A stretch of DNA of 64,000 nucleotides from the NCBI RefSeq assembly GCF_024347615.1, contig NZ_AP025508.1, positions 2,914,001 to 2,978,000 on the forward strand. Direction: 5' to 3'. A model generated the notes under the pieces. The model searched no databases and was not told the DNA's origin. It was given only the letters and a program-made list of their open reading frames with translations. This DNA comes from Vibrio splendidus. GTDB taxonomy: Bacteria > Pseudomonadota > Gammaproteobacteria > Enterobacterales > Vibrionaceae. Positions 8,640 to 18,154 of the stretch are shown one piece after another. How positions within the stretch are numbered: position 1 is the first letter of the stretch; each line of letters starts with the position of its first letter. A program made the position numbers and the translations under genes.

Positions 8640-10286
8640 TTATAGGCCAGCCGCTGCAAATACTTGGTTAACAATCTCTTGAGCTTCTGCTTCGATTGCT
8701 TTCAGGTGCTCTTCACCTTTAAAGCTTTCACAGTAGATCTTGTAGATGTCTTCTGTACCTGATGGACGAGCAGCAAACCAACCGTTTTCAGTCGTCACTT
8801 TTAGGCCACCAATCGCAGCGCCATTACCTGGAGCATGCGTTAGGCGTGCAGTAATTGCATCACCAGCCAGCGTCTCAGCAGAAACCATCTCTGGAGACAG
8901 CTTCTTAAGTACGTCTTTTTGTGCACCATTTGCTACCGCTTGAATACGGTTATACTTAGACTCACCGTGTTTAGCAGCAAGCTCTTCGTAATATTCTTGT
9001 GGGTTCTTACCCGTTACTGCTGTGATCTCAGCCGCAAGCAAACAAAGAATTAGGCCATCTTTATCTGTTGACCAAGGCGTTCCGTCTTTACGTAAGAAAG
9101 ATGCACCCGCACTCTCTTCACCACCGAAACCAAACTGACCGTTGTATAAGCCATCAACGAACCATTTGAACCCAACTGGCACTTCACAAAGCTCACGGCC
9201 TAAGTCAGCAACAACACGGTCGATTAGTGCACTTGATACGAGTGTTTTACCCACTGCAACGTCTTTGCCCCAACCTTCACGGTTACGGTATAGGTAGTCA
9301 ATACAAACCGCTAGGAAGTGGTTTGGATTCATCAGGCCTTTTGGCGTAACGATGCCGTGGCGATCGTAATCAGGGTCGTTACCAAACGCTAGTTGATAGT
9401 CATCTTTAAGCGCCAGTAAGCCTGCCATTGCGTACGGAGAAGAACAATCCATACGAACCACACCATCTTTGTCTAGAGACATAAATTGGAACGAAGGATC
9501 AACCGCTTCACTGACCAGAGTAAGATCTAGGTTGTACGCTTTGCCAATTTGACGCCAGTAATCAATACCGCTGCCACCCAGTGGATCAACACCAATCTTG
9601 ATGTTTGCTTTCTGGATCGCTTCCATATCAACCACGTTAACCAAGTCAGCAACGTAAGGAGCAACTAAATCAACTTCTTTCACTAGCTCAGACTGTTTAA
9701 CCTGTGCGATAGGAGTACGCTTTACACCTTGCATTTGCTCAGCAATGATGACGTTCGCACGATCTTCAATCGCTTGAGTTAGCTCAGCCTCAGCAGGGCC
9801 ACCGTGTGTCGGATTGTATTTAATACCACCGTCTTGTGGTGGATTATGCGAAGGCGTGATAACAATGCCGTCTGCTTTTTTGTCATTCACTAGGTTATGC
9901 GTAAGAATCGCGTGCGAGATACCTGGTGTTGGAGTAAAGCCATTGTTTTCTTGAATAATAACTTCAACACCGTTGGCTACAAGCACTTCGATTACAGTAG
10001 AAAACGCAGGCTCAGAGAGAGCGTGAGTATCTTTACCTAGGAAAAGAGGTCCTGTTGTACCTTGCTCAGCACGAACTTCAGCCACCGCTTGTGCGATCGC
10101 TAGGATGTGGTTTTCATTAAATGTTGATTTGTCTGCTGTACCACGGTGACCTGAAGTACCGAACAGTACTTTGTGGTCTGGGTTAGTAGCATCCGGTTGC
10201 TGTAAGAAATAGTTAGCCACTAAAGCCGGAATATTATGAAGATCTTCCTGCTGAGCTTTCTGCCCAGCACGAGGGTGCATAGCCAT
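8640..10286 (-). CDS. pgm: Phosphoglucomutase (alpha-D-glucose phosphate-specific)
   Basis: Pgm interconverts glucose 1-phosphate and glucose 6-phosphate, linking glycolysis to UDP-glucose and glycogen. The 548-residue protein carries FGTSGHRG near residue 42, the phosphoserine loop TPSHNPP with the catalytic serine near residue 146, the metal-binding [10 protein letters not shown] motif, [10 protein letters not shown] for sugar specificity, and [15 protein letters not shown] for phosphate binding near the C terminus. All are intact and the length is that of the E. coli enzyme. The start follows an AAGGAT site. In E. coli pgm follows seqA in one unit; here a strong terminator separates them, so pgm probably has its own promoter. 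Confidence 0.97.
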   Translation of the reverse strand: MAMHPRAGQKAQQEDLHNIPALVANYFLQQPDATNPDHKVLFGTSGHRGTADKSTFNENHILAIAQAVAEVRAEQGTTGPLFLGKDTHALSEPAFSTVIEVLVANGVEVIIQENNGFTPTPGISHAILTHNLVNDKKADGIVITPSHNPPQDGGIKYNPTHGGPAEAELTQAIEDRANVIIAEQMQGVKRTPIAQVKQSELVKEVDLVAPYVADLVNVVDMEAIQKANIKIGVDPLGGSGIDYWRQIGKAYNLDLTLVSEAVDPSFQFMSLDKDGVVRMDCSSPYAMAGLLALKDDYQLAFGNDPDYDRHGIVTPKGLMNPNHFLAVCIDYLYRNREGWGKDVAVGKTLVSSALIDRVVADLGRELCEVPVGFKWFVDGLYNGQFGFGGEESAGASFLRKDGTPWSTDKDGLILCLLAAEITAVTGKNPQEYYEELAAKHGESKYNRIQAVANGAQKDVLKKLSPEMVSAETLAGDAITARLTHAPGNGAAIGGLKVTTENGWFAARPSGTEDIYKIYCESFKGEEHLKAIEAEAQEIVNQVFAAAGL

Positions 10287-10315
10287 TTTTCGACATCCTT
10301 ATATATAAAATTTAA

Positions 10316-10365
10316 AAACAAAAAAACCTCATAATATCTTCTTATCCATGGATATTATGAGGTTT
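10316..10365 (-). terminator. Strong terminator after seqA
   Basis: AACCTCATAATATC pairs perfectly with GATATTATGAGGTT over 14 bp around a 12-base loop. On the minus strand the stem is followed by a long T run. It sits between seqA and pgm and should largely uncouple them. Confidence 0.85.
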
Positions 10366-10378
10366 AAATCAGATTTCG

Positions 10379-10918
10379 TTAAATTGAACCTGTTACTTTT
10401 TCTATCAATTCTGCTTGGAAACTCATGCGGCTCATAAGCTGTTCAACCATTTGTCTTTTACGGCTAGTGTTATTATTAGTTATAACCCAAAAAGGACTTT
10501 GTGGAATGGCTTTAGGCTTAGTTGTGTTGCCGTTTGCTAGCAAGGTCTCTTCGTTGTCTGCAAAGTAAACACGCTTGCGGCCTTTTACTTGAGTTGCTTC
10601 TGAAAAGCTTAAAGGGTCGATTTTATGCAGTGTCGATAACACAAGCATGAAACGATCAATGGCTTTCTTCAGTGATGCAAACTCATCTGATATTAGTAGT
10701 GAGCGCATTTCTTTAACACCATCGAACTTCTCTGGAGTAAAGCCTACCTCTTTGCTAACAACGATACCTTTTGGCTCAACGATCTCTTCGATCGGAACCA
10801 TGCCTTGGCTATCAACCTGTAATAAGCGGCGCAGAATATCTGAAGCGCTTTCGCCAATACGTTCTGTCTGACCCGCAATAAAACGGTATAGGTCCTCATC
10901 AACCTCAATTGTTTTCAT
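10379..10918 (-). CDS. seqA: Replication initiation negative modulator SeqA
   Basis: SeqA binds hemimethylated GATC sites, sequesters new origins and limits re-initiation. The N-terminal oligomerisation domain starts MKTIEVDEDLYRFIAGQTER and continues with GESASDILRRLL. The C-terminal DNA-binding domain includes KGRKRVYFADNEETL and the NNNTSRKRQMVEQLM segment. At 179 residues it matches the family. It is divergent from ybfF, as in E. coli, and is followed by a strong terminator. Presence of SeqA implies a Dam-methylating host, as expected for Vibrio. Confidence 0.96.
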   Translation of the reverse strand: MKTIEVDEDLYRFIAGQTERIGESASDILRRLLQVDSQGMVPIEEIVEPKGIVVSKEVGFTPEKFDGVKEMRSLLISDEFASLKKAIDRFMLVLSTLHKIDPLSFSEATQVKGRKRVYFADNEETLLANGNTTKPKAIPQSPFWVITNNNTSRKRQMVEQLMSRMSFQAELIEKVTGSI

Positions 10919-11011
10919 TCGCTTTTCACAATCTCAATGTTTAAACTCAGGGGGATTATAGCGAGATCCGCGCGGATACTCTACGTCAAACCCACCATGA
11001 ATAAGATAAAA

Positions 11012-11773
11012 ATGTCAGTACAGCTCAACTATAAATTAGAAGGTGCGGGTCACACCATTGTTTTGATCCATGGATTATTCGGTAATCTGGACAACCTTGG
11101 CTTGCTCGCTAGGGATCTAAAAGCCGATCACCAGGTACTTAGTATCGATCTACGCAACCACGGCCAATCCTTCCATAGTGACACTCACAACTATAAAGCA
11201 ATGGCACAAGATGTGGCTCAACTACTGAATGTTCTTGAGTTAAATGATGTCACTGTGATTGGTCATTCCATGGGTGGCAAGGTAGCGATGGCGCTGACAC
11301 AACATCTTACGCTGCATAAATTGATTGTCTTGGATATGGCACCAGTCGCGTACACCCAAAGTCGTCACGACAACGTATTCGCCGGCCTACAAGCCGTGAT
11401 AGAAGAAAAACCGACCTCACGCTCAGACGCGCTTAAGATCCTCGCAAAACATATCGAAATTGATGGGGTTCGCCAGTTCTTGACCAAATCTTTGTTCAAA
11501 ACGGAACAAGGCATCATGGAATGGCGCTTCAACGTTGCTTCGTTATTGAGCAACTATCCACAAATTATTGGTTGGGAACCGATCGAGAAAACCTCGGTCA
11601 AAACCTTGTTAATAAAAGGTGGGGATTCTGATTACCTCACAGCTGAGCATCAAACCGCCGTTCAACAGCAGTTTTCCAACGCAAAGGCTCATGTTATCGC
11701 TAACACGGGACACTGGTTACACGCGGAAAAGCCAGCTGAAGTACTCCGTGCAATAAGAAAATTCATCGCTTAG
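11012..11773 (+). CDS. ybfF: Alpha/beta-hydrolase esterase YbfF
   Basis: This is an alpha/beta-hydrolase of the YbfF esterase family; E. coli YbfF hydrolyses acyl thioesters and small esters in vitro. The oxyanion segment VLIHGLFGNLDNLG, the nucleophile elbow VIGHSMGGKVA and the late acid and NTGHWLHAEKP histidine segments complete a Ser-Asp-His triad. The frame is open from 10937, but residues before the MSVQLNYKLEG segment have no homology to family members, so I place the start at 11012. An ATG at 10997 is an alternative, and none of the candidates has a strong ribosome site. It is divergent from seqA, the E. coli arrangement. Confidence 0.9.
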   Translation: MSVQLNYKLEGAGHTIVLIHGLFGNLDNLGLLARDLKADHQVLSIDLRNHGQSFHSDTHNYKAMAQDVAQLLNVLELNDVTVIGHSMGGKVAMALTQHLTLHKLIVLDMAPVAYTQSRHDNVFAGLQAVIEEKPTSRSDALKILAKHIEIDGVRQFLTKSLFKTEQGIMEWRFNVASLLSNYPQIIGWEPIEKTSVKTLLIKGGDSDYLTAEHQTAVQQQFSNAKAHVIANTGHWLHAEKPAEVLRAIRKFIA

Positions 11774-11881
11774 ATAGGTTGATTAGTCGATATAAATGAG
11801 AGCTGTGTAATCACAGCAGATTAACTTTATCTCACAACAGTGATATAGTGCGCCCAAGCAAATTTGGTATATAAGGTTCCC

Positions 11882-12100
11882 ATGCTTTACGACTACATGA
11901 ACATCATTGAATCTATTGGTTTAGATCTTCTGTTTGCCGCGATTTTCTTTCTAATCGGAATGGCAATTAAAGACGTTCTAAAGGAAGGAAATGTTCCTGC
12001 ATTTGGTCGTCGCATCGTATGGTTAGTACTTTTCCTTGGCTGCGCAGGTTTTATCGCAAAAGGGATAATCCAACTAAGCTGGGAAGGAACTGGAATCTAA
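11882..12100 (+). CDS. DUF2788 family small membrane protein
   Basis: This is a 72-residue protein with two predicted membrane segments (about residues 14-30 and 45-65) and a short charged loop, KDVLKEGNVPAFGRR, between them. It matches the DUF2788 family of gammaproteobacterial inner-membrane proteins as I recall it; the function is unknown. The start is the ATG at 11882 with AAGG about 6 bases upstream. A TTG further upstream is in frame but less likely. It lies between ybfF and fldA on the same strand, about 57 bases before the flavodoxin start. Confidence 0.8.
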   Translation: MLYDYMNIIESIGLDLLFAAIFFLIGMAIKDVLKEGNVPAFGRRIVWLVLFLGCAGFIAKGIIQLSWEGTGI

Positions 12101-12157
12101 CGATTTCCTCCGAACTTTATTACACCGACAACAGACAAAATGAAAGGTAATGATTCT

Positions 12158-12691
12158 ATGGCAAGTGTAGGTCTCTTCTTTGGTAGCGATACAGGTAACA
12201 CTGAAGCTGTTGCTAAGATGATTCAAAAGCAATTGGGCAAGCAGCTCGTTCAAGTTCAAGACATTGCAAAAAGCAGCAAAGAAGATATCGATAACTTCGA
12301 TCTACTGCTGCTTGGTATCCCTACGTGGTACTACGGCGAAGCACAATGTGATTGGGACGACTTTTTCCCTGAGCTAGAAGCTATTGATTTTTCAACTAAG
12401 CTTGTTGCTATCTTTGGTTGTGGCGACCAAGAAGATTACGCAGAATACTTCTGTGATGCTATGGGTACTATCCGTGACATCGTTGAAGCGAAAGGCGGTA
12501 CTATCCTAGGTCACACATCAACTGAAAGCTACGAATTCGAAGCATCGAAAGGCTTAGTTGAAGGCGATGACAGCCAATTCGTTGGTCTATGTATCGATGA
12601 AGACCGTCAACCTGAACTAACTGATGAGCGTGTATCTAACTGGGTTAAACAAATCCACGAAGAAATGTGCCTAGCAGAGCTAGAAGACTAA
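12158..12691 (+). CDS. fldA: Flavodoxin
   Basis: FldA is a small FMN electron carrier that supports reductive activation of enzymes such as biotin synthase, IspG/IspH and methionine synthase. The phosphate-binding loop FFGSDTGNTEAVAKMI is at residues 6-21. The WYYGEAQCDWDDF segment and the later GCGDQEDYAEYFCDAMG segment are the two isoalloxazine-contacting loops. At 177 residues it is a long-chain flavodoxin. The start at 12158 has AAGGT about 8 bases upstream and gives the usual MASVGLFF beginning; the ATG at 12140 is less likely. The fldA-fur neighbourhood is conserved, although here a hotdog-fold gene lies between them. Confidence 0.95.
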   Translation: MASVGLFFGSDTGNTEAVAKMIQKQLGKQLVQVQDIAKSSKEDIDNFDLLLLGIPTWYYGEAQCDWDDFFPELEAIDFSTKLVAIFGCGDQEDYAEYFCDAMGTIRDIVEAKGGTILGHTSTESYEFEASKGLVEGDDSQFVGLCIDEDRQPELTDERVSNWVKQIHEEMCLAELED

Positions 12692-12741
12692 TTCTCTAGC
12701 GATTGTTAATTGTTACAATTAATGACCGATATGTAGATATG

Positions 12742-12769
12742 AAAAAACCTCCTTATAGGAGGTTTTTTG
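12742..12769. terminator. Bidirectional terminator, fldA / hotdog-fold gene
   Basis: AAAAAACCTCC pairs with GGAGGTTTTTT around a short loop. It lies between the converging fldA and DUF4442 genes and has T runs on both strands. Confidence 0.9.
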
Positions 12770-12787
12770 CTATTTAATGTTCACCAA

Positions 12788-13294
12788 TCAACACTCAGCT
12801 TCTAATGCTTCGTCATCATCTCTAAATTGTGGCTTCTTTCTCACATACAGGGTTCGCTGAATTTCTGACACTACATTCCCCTGCTTATCTTTAACGTGGA
12901 TAATAAATTCGGGGAAACACTTCTCACCAAGCTGCGTCTGACGATAGATATCATCCAGTTGCCCTTGGCTTATCTCAAAATCTGCATACAAGTCAGATTG
13001 ACCCGGCTTGATAAAGTTAATACTCGCCTCTTTATCCCAAACATAATATCGCTCACCTAAAATTCCCATTAACATCAAAGAGTAAACTGGATCGGTAAGA
13101 GAAAAGATACTGCCGCCATATTGAGTACGATTGGCGTTCTTATTCCACCAGCGCAGCTTTAGTATCGTCTTAACAACCCTAAAGTCAGGGCTAATGTGAG
13201 CTATTCGAATTCCCGATCCCCAAAAAGGAGGCCAAATATTGAGAGCAAATTTTACAATGTTGGGTTTATATATTTTTGCGAGTTGCTTATTCAT
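12788..13294 (-). CDS. DUF4442 hotdog-fold protein
   Basis: The 168-residue soluble protein resembles the DUF4442 group of hotdog-fold proteins, related to PaaI/YiiD-type thioesterases. The segments NRTQYGGSIFSLTDPVYSLMLM and YYVWDKEASINFIKPG correspond to the central helix and following strands of the fold. A substrate cannot be named. It is on the minus strand between fldA and fur, convergent with fldA and divergent from fur. The family is often annotated as a possible thioesterase, which is inference only here. Confidence 0.75.
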   Translation of the reverse strand: MNKQLAKIYKPNIVKFALNIWPPFWGSGIRIAHISPDFRVVKTILKLRWWNKNANRTQYGGSIFSLTDPVYSLMLMGILGERYYVWDKEASINFIKPGQSDLYADFEISQGQLDDIYRQTQLGEKCFPEFIIHVKDKQGNVVSEIQRTLYVRKKPQFRDDDEALEAEC

Positions 13295-13501
13295 AACAAC
13301 ATTCCATGTTCATATCAGAAACACCGTCAGCTTGACTGGTCGTACCTCCACTATAAGTGAGATACTTCCAATTTACAAAACAGATTGTGATGTCAGTAAG
13401 TAACCCTTTGAAGTTCGTGGTTTATTGTTATGCCTGACTAAACTATAATGGTATTAATATTGAATTCTGTTAATTGCTGCAGATCGTCAACAGGAAAGTA
13501 T

Positions 13502-13951
13502 ATGTCAGACAATAATCAAGCGCTAAAAGATGCTGGTCTTAAAGTGACCCTCCCACGGCTCAAAATTTTAGAAGTATTACAACAACCAGACTGCCAACAT
13601 ATTAGTGCTGAAGATTTATATAAAAAGCTGATCGACTTAGGTGAAGAGATAGGTCTTGCGACCGTTTATCGCGTACTGAACCAATTCGATGATGCTGGCA
13701 TTGTAACTCGCCACCACTTCGAAGGCGGCAAGTCTGTATTTGAACTTTCAACACAGCATCACCACGATCACCTAGTATGTTTAGACTGCGGTGAAGTTAT
13801 CGAATTCTCTGATGATCTTATCGAAGAAAGACAAAAAGAAATCGCTCAACGCTACAACGTACAGTTAACTAACCACAGTTTATATCTGTATGGTAAAAGC
13901 ATCACTGGGGATTGCAAAGGCAACCCAGACGCACATAAAGCGAAGAAGTAA
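13502..13951 (+). CDS. fur: Ferric uptake regulator Fur
   Basis: Fur is the Fe(II)-sensing repressor of iron uptake. The N-terminal winged helix includes GLKVTLPRLKILEVLQ and the recognition helix GLATVYRVLNQFDDAGIV. The dimerisation domain carries the metal-binding HHHDHLVCLDCGEVIEF stretch and the later HSLYLYGKS segment. From the ATG at 13502 (AGGAAAG upstream) the protein is 149 residues, as in other vibrios. The frame is open to 13448 but the extra residues do not resemble Fur. It is followed by its own terminator. Confidence 0.97.
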   Translation: MSDNNQALKDAGLKVTLPRLKILEVLQQPDCQHISAEDLYKKLIDLGEEIGLATVYRVLNQFDDAGIVTRHHFEGGKSVFELSTQHHHDHLVCLDCGEVIEFSDDLIEERQKEIAQRYNVQLTNHSLYLYGKSITGDCKGNPDAHKAKK

Positions 13952-13957
13952 CACAGA

Positions 13958-13987
13958 ACGCTGGCTTAGGCCGGCGTTTTTTATTTG
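13958..13987 (+). terminator. Terminator of fur
   Basis: AACGCTGGC pairs with GCCGGCGTT and is followed by TTTTATTT, a few bases after the fur stop codon. Confidence 0.85.
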
Positions 13988-14049
13988 GGCTGATACCGTA
14001 TTAAGAATCACAGTAACTTGGCCCACAATTTGGTTATTTCCCAGACACA

Positions 14050-14078
14050 AAAAAACCGGCTCTAAGCCGGTTTTTTAT
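14050..14078. terminator. Bidirectional terminator, glnS side
   Basis: AAAAAACCGGC pairs with GCCGGTTTTTT. It lies about 70 bases beyond the glnS stop on the minus strand and also backs up the fur terminator. Confidence 0.85.
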
Positions 14079-14149
14079 TAAGCGTATCTTGAGAAACTAA
14101 GCTTTAAGACACTAAGCTTGGAAAAACAGAGCTGAGAAAAACAAAGCCA

Positions 14150-15817
14150 TTAAGCTTCAGTTTTACCCCAAGTGTCACGTAGACCAACCGTGCGGTTGAA
14201 TACTAGTGCGTCTGTTTTAGAGTCTTTCGAATCCACACAGAAGTAGCCTGTACGTTCAAACTGGTACGCTTGCTCTGCTACACCTTCCGCTAAGCTAGGT
14301 TCAACAAAACCGTTTAGTGTAACAAGTGATTCAGGGTTAAGCGTCGCTGCAAAGTCATCAGCAGCGGCTGGGTTTGCCACTGTGAATAGACGATCGTACA
14401 AACGAATCTCAGCAGGTAGCGCTTTATCAGCTGATACCCAATGGATAACGCCTTTCACTTTACGGCCATCTGCTGGGTTCTTACCGAGTGTTTCGTTATC
14501 GTAAGAACAGAAGATAGTCGTAATGTTGCCTTCTGCATCTTTTTCGATACGTTCAGCTTTGATCACGTAAGCACCACGTAGACGAACTTCTTTGCCAAGA
14601 ACCAAACGCTTGTATTTCTTGTTTGCTTCTTCACGGAAGTCGTCACGCTCAATCCAAACTTCGCGTGTAAATGGAACTTCACGAGTACCCATTTCTGGCT
14701 TGTTCGGGTGGTTCGCCACTGTCAGTGTTTCTACTGTATCAGCGTCGTAGTTTTCAATCACGACCTTGATAGGGTCAAGAACAGCCATTGCACGAGGTGC
14801 ATTTTCGTTCAGATCATCACGGATACAAGATTCAAGTGAGCCGAACTCAATCATGTTCTCTTGCTTAGTCACACCAATACGTTTACAGAATTCGCGAATC
14901 GAGCTTGAAGTGAAGCCACGACGACGCAAACCAGAGATTGTTGGCATACGTGGATCGTCCCAACCTTCAACTAGGTTTTCAACCACAAGTTGGTTCAGCT
15001 TACGCTTCGACATTACCGTGTATTCAAGATTCAGACGGCTAAACTCGTACTGACGAGGTTGGCAATCAATCGTGATGTTGTCTAGAACCCAGTCATACAA
15101 ACGACGGTTATCTTGGAATTCAAGCGTACAGATAGAGTGCGTAATGCCCTCGAGCGCATCAGAGATACAGTGAGTGAAGTCGTACATTGGGTAAATGCAC
15201 CACTTGTCAGCAGTCTGATGATGGTGAGCAAAACGAACACGGTAGATAACTGGATCACGCATAACCATGAATGAAGAGCTCATGTCGATCTTAGCACGTA
15301 AACATGCTTTGCCTTCTTCGAAGCCACCGTCACGCATTTTTTCAAACAACGCTAGGTTTTCTTCAGGGCTGCGATCACGATATGGGCTCGCTTTACCTGG
15401 CTCTTTTAACGTGCCACGGTATTCACGGATCTGCTCAGGACTTAGCTCGTCAACATACGCTAAGCCTTTATTAATTAATTCCACAGCATAAGCGTAAAGC
15501 GTATCGAAGTAGTTTGATGAGTAACAAATATCACCCGACCATTCGAAGCCTAACCAGCTTACATCATTCTTAATTGACTCAACGTATTCAACGTCTTCTT
15601 TTTCAGGGTTTGTATCATCGAAACGAAGATTACATTGTCCCTGGTAGTCCTGAGCAATACCAAAGTTCAAGCAAATAGATTTAGCGTGACCAATGTGCAG
15701 GTAGCCATTTGGCTCCGGCGGGAAACGAGTATGCACGCTACTGTGTGTACCATCCGCTAAATCTTTATCGATAATTTGGCGAATGAAATTCGATGGACGA
15801 GCCTCAGCTTCACTCAT
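14150..15817 (-). CDS. glnS: Glutaminyl-tRNA synthetase
   Basis: GlnS charges tRNA-Gln and is a class I enzyme. The HIGH motif appears in [15 protein letters not shown] near residue 40, and the second class I signature is VMSKRKLN near residue 270. The C-terminal beta-barrel anticodon-binding domains follow, ending GLRDTWGK. At 555 residues it matches E. coli. It is glutamine-specific rather than glutamate-specific, judging by length and by the [12 protein letters not shown] and [14 protein letters not shown] blocks. As in E. coli it is close to nagE, with both genes on the same strand here. Confidence 0.97.
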   Translation of the reverse strand: MSEAEARPSNFIRQIIDKDLADGTHSSVHTRFPPEPNGYLHIGHAKSICLNFGIAQDYQGQCNLRFDDTNPEKEDVEYVESIKNDVSWLGFEWSGDICYSSNYFDTLYAYAVELINKGLAYVDELSPEQIREYRGTLKEPGKASPYRDRSPEENLALFEKMRDGGFEEGKACLRAKIDMSSSFMVMRDPVIYRVRFAHHHQTADKWCIYPMYDFTHCISDALEGITHSICTLEFQDNRRLYDWVLDNITIDCQPRQYEFSRLNLEYTVMSKRKLNQLVVENLVEGWDDPRMPTISGLRRRGFTSSSIREFCKRIGVTKQENMIEFGSLESCIRDDLNENAPRAMAVLDPIKVVIENYDADTVETLTVANHPNKPEMGTREVPFTREVWIERDDFREEANKKYKRLVLGKEVRLRGAYVIKAERIEKDAEGNITTIFCSYDNETLGKNPADGRKVKGVIHWVSADKALPAEIRLYDRLFTVANPAAADDFAATLNPESLVTLNGFVEPSLAEGVAEQAYQFERTGYFCVDSKDSKTDALVFNRTVGLRDTWGKTEA

Positions 15818-16119
15818 CTATAGCACCTCTATGTATTTAGTATTGTCAGAGAAAGTTATCTTTCATATCCGAGACAAAGGCCGCTTTTGCTGCCAGTCAA
15901 AGATAGAAAGATCATTGTTGCTAATCATCCACAATTCTTCGCCTTTGCACAATAAGAACCATCAGTTAATTGTGATTATTTCCGCTATTCGATGAAGAAT
16001 AGAACGAACCTTGCTCACTGGCTGTAAATGACAAGTACAAAAAAGCCTCCCGTGTGGGAGGCTTTCAATTTGAAACTTACTTAAGAGCCGTTGTTACGTC
16101 TTAATAAGTACTTCCTTTA
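15818..16119. other. Gap between glnS and nagE
   Basis: About 300 non-coding bases. They contain the probable glnS promoter (minus strand, near 15850-15990) and the nagE terminator at 16039-16065. I see no supported gene. Confidence 0.6.
16039..16065 (-). terminator. Terminator of nagE
   Basis: GCCTCCC pairs with GGGAGGC around GTGT. On the minus strand the stem is followed by TTTTTTGT. It lies about 55 bases past the nagE stop. Confidence 0.85.
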
Positions 16120-17679
16120 CTATGGAAGTTTTACATCAGATAGGTCTTCACCTGCACCGATAGCTTTCATTTCGCCAGCGACGATTTCAGCTAGTGGGCC
16201 TAGGATAACCTGTAGGTTGTTCTCACCTAGTTTAACCACACCTTTAGCGCCAAGTTTCTTAAGAACAACTTCATCAGCGATAGAGCGGTCTTTAAGAGTT
16301 AGACGTAGACGAGTGATACAAGCATCGATTGAAGTCAGGTTTTCGTGACCACCTAGAGCTTTCAGGTATTGACGAGCAACGTCACCTTTTGGCGCGTCAC
16401 CAGCAGGAGCTGCTGCAGCTTCGTCATCATCTTCACGACCTGGCGATTTCAAGTTGAAAGCGCGGATTGCGAAAGAGAAAGTGAAGAAGTATAGAGCACC
16501 GAATGCTAAGCCAATCAATAGTAGAGTGAATGGTTTAGTTGCTAGACCCCAGTTCAGTACGAAGTCGATTAGACCAGCAGAGAAACCGAAACCGTGCAGA
16601 GTACCAAACATATTTGCCACTACTAGAGACAGACCTGTAAATACCGCGTGCATTGCGTATAGAGCAGGAGCTAGGAATACGAACATGAATTCTAGCGGCT
16701 CTGTGATACCTGTTAGGAATGAACAGAATGCAACTGAGAACAATGCGCCACCAACTTGGCTACGTTTTTCAGCAGGAGCAGCGAGGTACATTGCAAGTGC
16801 AGCACCTGGTAGACCGAACATCATTACTGGGAAGAAACCGTTCATGAATACGCCAGCGCCTTTATCGCCACCGAAGAAACGGTGTAGGTCGCCAGATTTA
16901 ACTGTTTCAGTCACTTCTTTAACAACAGTAGTAATCTCTGGAGTTACTGAGTTAGCGAATGTGAATGTGTGCTCTTGACCAACAACTAGAGTTTTAGCCA
17001 GTGCAGGGTCAACACAAAGTTGAGTGATGTTAGCGAATGCGCCTTGACCAGCAACAACGATTTCTTGACATGTACCCATACCGAACCAGAAGTATGAGTT
17101 CAATACGTGGTGTAGACCTACAGGGATTAGTGCACGGTTAAGAGTACCGTAAACGAATTGGCCAACAGCACCAGACGTTGATACCGCGTGAGCTAGTGCA
17201 TCTAGACCAGATTGAATACCAGGCCAAACCACACCAGACACAGCACCTGCAACAAGTGCAAATAGACCGGCCATGATAGGTACTAAACGTTTACCCGCGA
17301 AGAAAGCCAGCCACTCAGGAAGGCGTGTTGCATGGAAAGCGTTGTAAGAGTGACCTGCGATGATACCTGCGAAGATACCGCCGAAGAATGACATGTTAAC
17401 GTCTGCGTTAATTGTCGTTGCTGTTGCTGTTAGTACGAAGTAAGCAACTGCACCAGCAAGACCCGCTGCGCCGTTACCGTCTTTAGAAAGACCAATCGCG
17501 ATACCTAGACCAAATAGCAATGGTAGGTTACCGAAGATAGCACCACCAGCTTCTGCCATGAATGGAATATCAAGTAGATCGCCTTGACCTAAACGTAAAA
17601 GAAGCGCCGCAATCGGAAGCGTTGCGATTGGTAGCATTAACGCCTTACCAAGCTTCTGTGCATATCCTAGAATATTCAC
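16120..17679 (-). CDS. nagE: PTS N-acetylglucosamine transporter, IICB (no IIA)
   Basis: NagE imports and phosphorylates N-acetylglucosamine. The first 390 or so residues form the membrane IIC domain, including LIPVGLHHVLNSYFWFGMG and FLTGITEPLEFMFVF. An Ala/Asp-rich linker follows, then a IIB domain with the phosphocysteine in SIDACITRLRLTLKD. At 519 residues it stops after IIB, whereas E. coli NagE continues with a IIA domain. It therefore needs a separate IIA, most likely Crr encoded at 52.3 kb. It is divergent from nagA-nagC, with a NagC-type operator and CRP site in the shared region. Confidence 0.95.
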   Translation of the reverse strand: MNILGYAQKLGKALMLPIATLPIAALLLRLGQGDLLDIPFMAEAGGAIFGNLPLLFGLGIAIGLSKDGNGAAGLAGAVAYFVLTATATTINADVNMSFFGGIFAGIIAGHSYNAFHATRLPEWLAFFAGKRLVPIMAGLFALVAGAVSGVVWPGIQSGLDALAHAVSTSGAVGQFVYGTLNRALIPVGLHHVLNSYFWFGMGTCQEIVVAGQGAFANITQLCVDPALAKTLVVGQEHTFTFANSVTPEITTVVKEVTETVKSGDLHRFFGGDKGAGVFMNGFFPVMMFGLPGAALAMYLAAPAEKRSQVGGALFSVAFCSFLTGITEPLEFMFVFLAPALYAMHAVFTGLSLVVANMFGTLHGFGFSAGLIDFVLNWGLATKPFTLLLIGLAFGALYFFTFSFAIRAFNLKSPGREDDDEAAAAPAGDAPKGDVARQYLKALGGHENLTSIDACITRLRLTLKDRSIADEVVLKKLGAKGVVKLGENNLQVILGPLAEIVAGEMKAIGAGEDLSDVKLP

Positions 17680-17765
17680 CAGTTGTTTCCCCCTATAGGA
17701 TTTTTTAGAATTCGTTTGAGAAACTTATTTTAGTCGCTCAATTTAGTCCTATTCAGTGTATTCAA

Positions 17766-17788
17766 TTAATTTTGCTCCGCAAATTAAA
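17766..17788. promoter_or_regulatory. Probable NagC operator
   Basis: TTAATTTTGC and GCAAATTAA form an inverted repeat around TCC. The CGCAAATTAA half matches E. coli nagE/nagB operator sequences as I recall them. NagC is encoded by the second gene of the divergent unit, so this would be feedback control released by N-acetylglucosamine 6-phosphate. Confidence 0.65.
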
Positions 17789-17799
17789 ACCTTACCATT

Positions 17800-17815
17800 T
17801 GTGATCGTAATCACC
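17800..17815. promoter_or_regulatory. CRP-cAMP binding site
   Basis: TGTGA and TCACC are separated by six bases (TGTGATCGTAATCACC), matching the TGTGA-N6-TCACA consensus with one mismatch. It lies 12 bases from the NagC operator, the usual pairing for nag promoters. Confidence 0.65.
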
Positions 17816-18154
17816 AGTTTTTACCAAATCCAGAGGTTTTTGCTAGCGAGATCATAAAACTTATTTTATCATTCAAAAAAATGAACGTTTATAGATAAAA
17901 TCTAAACCTAACCATTAGGTAAAATGATGGTATCCCTGGGTTTACGCTGTCCAATAAATAATCATTAAAAGTGAACCTAAATGTATATTAATAATCAATT
18001 GTTCATTTATTTTTCAACAACTTAAATCGCTTCCCATTTTGAAGCCGTTTGCCCATAAAAGATAAATCGTTACGTAAATGATGCTCGCAAACTAAGTCCA
18101 CATTTAGGTAACGAACAAATTTTAAAGATCTCACGAAATAAGGATTAGCTGACT

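Larger units (their letters stand above)
17680..18154. other. nagE / nagA divergent control region
   Basis: A non-coding region of 475 bases between divergent nagE and nagA. It contains a NagC-like palindrome at 17766-17788 and a near-consensus CRP site at 17800-17815, both nearer nagE. The part close to nagA is AT-rich with no clear second operator, although AACTTATTTTA-type segments at about 17724 and 17860 are possible weak half sites. No gene is supported. Confidence 0.65.

Noticed and set aside
16454..16978. A 174-codon open frame on the plus strand within nagE
   Set aside because: It is antisense to the nagE membrane domain; its basic, low-complexity translation shows no domain.
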